Part shown: one piece after another, positions 5,526 to 7,139 of the stretch
How positions within the stretch are numbered: position 1 is the stretch's first letter
Layout: each line of letters begins with the position of its first letter
Source of the DNA: BP-464 sp963825415
GTDB lineage: Bacteria; Actinomycetota; Thermoleophilia; Solirubrobacterales; Solirubrobacteraceae
Direction of reading: 5' to 3'
NCBI GenBank assembly: GCA_963825415.1
Contig: CAWGTD010000011.1
Span: 1-7,139 of the forward strand
DNA: 7,139 nucleotides
Translations under genes and position numbers: made by a program
Notes under the pieces: model-generated
Databases searched by the model: none
What the model saw: only the letters and a program-made list of their open reading frames with translations
What the model was told of the DNA's origin: nothing

Positions 5526-7133
5526 ACGGTCAGCGCTCGCTCGACGATCGCGGCCCCGGCAGCGCCGGCAGGCAGCGTGCCGAACGACTTGTGCGGCCGT
5601 TCGGCCAGGCGTGTGGCGCAGAAGGCGTCGCCGACCTGCGGGTCGCGAGTGGCGAACCATCAGCGATGCCTGCAGCGCCAGCGCCAGGTCCTCGACGAGC
5701 GCGCGCGCCTGCCACTCGGGCTCTGCGGCGGCGATGTCGGCGAGCGCGGTGCGGCAGCGGTCGAGATGGCGGTCGAGCAGCGGGTCGGCGCCGCGGGCCA
5801 GCTCGCACTCGGCCAGGAACGCGTCGGTGGCCTCGGGCGCCTTGGCCATGGCGCGCAGTACGTCGAGCGCGACCACGTTGCCCGATCCCTCCCAGACGGT
5901 GTTGATCTGGATGTCGCGGTAGAACTGGGCGACGGGCGACTCCTGGGTCTCCACGTAGCCGTTGCCGCCCAGGCACTCGAGCGCCTCGGCGGCGAACGGC
6001 GCGCCGCGCTTGCTGACCCAGAACTTCGACACCGAGAGCGCCAGCCGGGAGAACGCGCGGTCGCCCTCGTCGAAGGCGCGCGCCAGGCGCAGCGCGAGCA
6101 GCATCGCGGCCTCGGATTCCATCGCGAGGTCGGCGAGCACGTTGGTCATCGCGGGCTGATCGGCCAGCACCGCTCCGAACGCGCTGCGGTGGCGGGTGTG
6201 CCACACCGCCTCGCCGAGCAGGCGGCGCATCATTCCGGCGCCGCCGATCAGCGCGTCGAGCCGTGTCCAGACGATCTGCTCGACGATCGTCGCCGTCCCG
6301 CGGCCCTCCTCGCCCAGGATGCGGGCGGGGAGGTGGTCGAACTCGACCTCGGCGCTGGCCAGGCAGCGCCCGCCGAGCTTGTCCTTCAGGCGCTGGATCC
6401 GAAAGCCGGGGTGGGGGCGCTCGGCCACGAAACAGGCGATCCCGCCCGGCGCCTGGGCGAGCGTGAAGAACATGTCGAAGACCGGGTGCGTGCAGAACCA
6501 CTTGTGGCCGGTCAGCTCGTAGAAGCCGTCGCCGATCGGCTCGGCGACCGTCGTGTTGGCGCGCAGGTCCGACCCGCCCTGCTTCTCGGTCATCACCATC
6601 CCCGCCTGGGCGAAGCGGTCGTAGTCGGGGAGGTTCAGGCGCGGCTCCCACTCTGCCGCCTGCGCCGCGTCGCCCTGGCGCAGCGTCGGGGTGGCCGCGT
6701 AGTTGATCGAGATCGGGCAGCAGGGGCCGGTGTCGAGCTGGTTGAGCAGGTAGAACAGCCCGGCCCGCACGACGTGGGCGCCGGCGCGCTGCTCGCGCCA
6801 CGGCAACGAGTTCACCTCGCGCTCGACGCCGAGGCGCAGCATCCAGTGCATCGACGGGTCGTACTCGACCTCGTCGACGCGGTGGCCCCAGCGATCGTGC
6901 TGGTACAGGCGCGGGAGGTTGCGCTGCGCGCGGCGCCGGTGACCGTCGGCCTCCTCGGACGCCACGACCGCCCCCAGGTCGCGCAGACGGTCCTCGCCCC
7001 ACGCGCCGCCCTCGCGGTGAAGCGCCGCCTGCAGCGCGGGGTCGGCTTCGAAGGCGTTGTGCCCCAGGAATGGCGGCGGCTGGTTGAGGACCTCGTGGGT
7101 CACCGAAGCTGAATTAGCGGGCCTGGTCGCCAT
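5522..7133 (-). CDS. aidB: AidB-like acyl-CoA dehydrogenase, frameshifted near the 3' end
   Basis: An FAD-dependent acyl-CoA dehydrogenase superfamily protein that resembles E. coli AidB along its whole length. Matches include the lead THEVLNQPPP (12-21), CPISINYAATP (139-149), the signature MTEKQGGSD (181-189), GHKWFC (209-214), LKDKLGGR (249-256), the C-terminal-domain segment from ECLGGNGY (386-393) and WEGSGN (414-419). AidB belongs to the adaptive response to alkylation in E. coli and has isovaleryl-CoA dehydrogenase activity; the role here is unknown. An extra base in the run of three at 5640-5642 (CCC on the coding strand, codon 498) breaks the frame. Removing it restores QVGDAFCATRLAERPHKSFG and then a short tail to TAG at 5522, giving 536 residues, close to E. 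coli AidB. Uncorrected, the frame would run to 5436. The start is ATG 7133, only six bases from the window edge; GTG 7103 is an alternative just before THEV. Confidence 0.9.
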
Positions 7134-7139
7134 GCTGGC

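Noticed and set aside
5450..5905. Extended ispF product of 282 residues read straight through
   Set aside because: Everything after residue 131 is Arg-rich noise from the wrong frame. The conserved IspF ending lies one frame over.
5577..7112. Long plus-strand open frame of 511 codons opposite aidB
   Set aside because: Low-complexity antisense translation; the minus strand matches AidB along its whole length.

Overview
The window is chromosomal DNA from a high-GC bacterium (about 70% GC by eye), most likely an actinobacterium. Coding is dense, with overlapping genes and some GTG starts. The gene set is a TetR regulator, an MGT-type glycosyltransferase, a DUF3494 surface protein, an MEP-pathway enzyme and an AidB-type acyl-CoA dehydrogenase. 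The DUF3494 protein ends in an Ig-like domain of a style I associate with secreted proteins of Thermoleophilia (Solirubrobacterales). That lineage guess is inference only. I see no RNA genes, CRISPR arrays, insertion sequences or phage genes.

Layout. (1) 1-1891, plus strand: a TetR-family regulator preceded by a short perfect inverted repeat that touches its start codon, then, 5 bp later and with a strong ribosome binding site, a GT1-family glycosyltransferase. They look like one self-regulated two-gene operon. (2) 1869-3095, minus strand: a secreted DUF3494 ice-binding-like protein, convergent with and overlapping the glycosyltransferase by 23 bp. (3) 3096-3331: a 236-bp non-coding divergent region carrying an 11-bp-spaced tandem repeat. 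(4) 3332-5525, plus strand: an overlapping run of an EamA-type membrane transporter, a PHP-domain phosphoesterase of the HisJ type, and ispF (MEP isoprenoid pathway). (5) 5522-7133, minus strand: an AidB-like acyl-CoA dehydrogenase, convergent with ispF.

The main anomaly is at the ispF/aidB junction. Both genes, as written, lose their conserved C-terminus through one extra base in a GGG run (5450-5452 in ispF, 5640-5642 in aidB). Removing one G from each restores family-typical C-termini of 155 and 536 residues. The two restored frames then stop on the same CTAG palindrome (5522-5525), sharing the overlapping stop codons. This makes two nearby 1-bp errors in the sequence the most likely explanation, ahead of two real pseudogenes. 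I found no convincing novel multi-gene system. The least ordinary items are the TetR/glycosyltransferase cassette with its operator, the DUF3494 protein with a Tat-like leader and an appended Ig-like domain, and the paired frameshifts.
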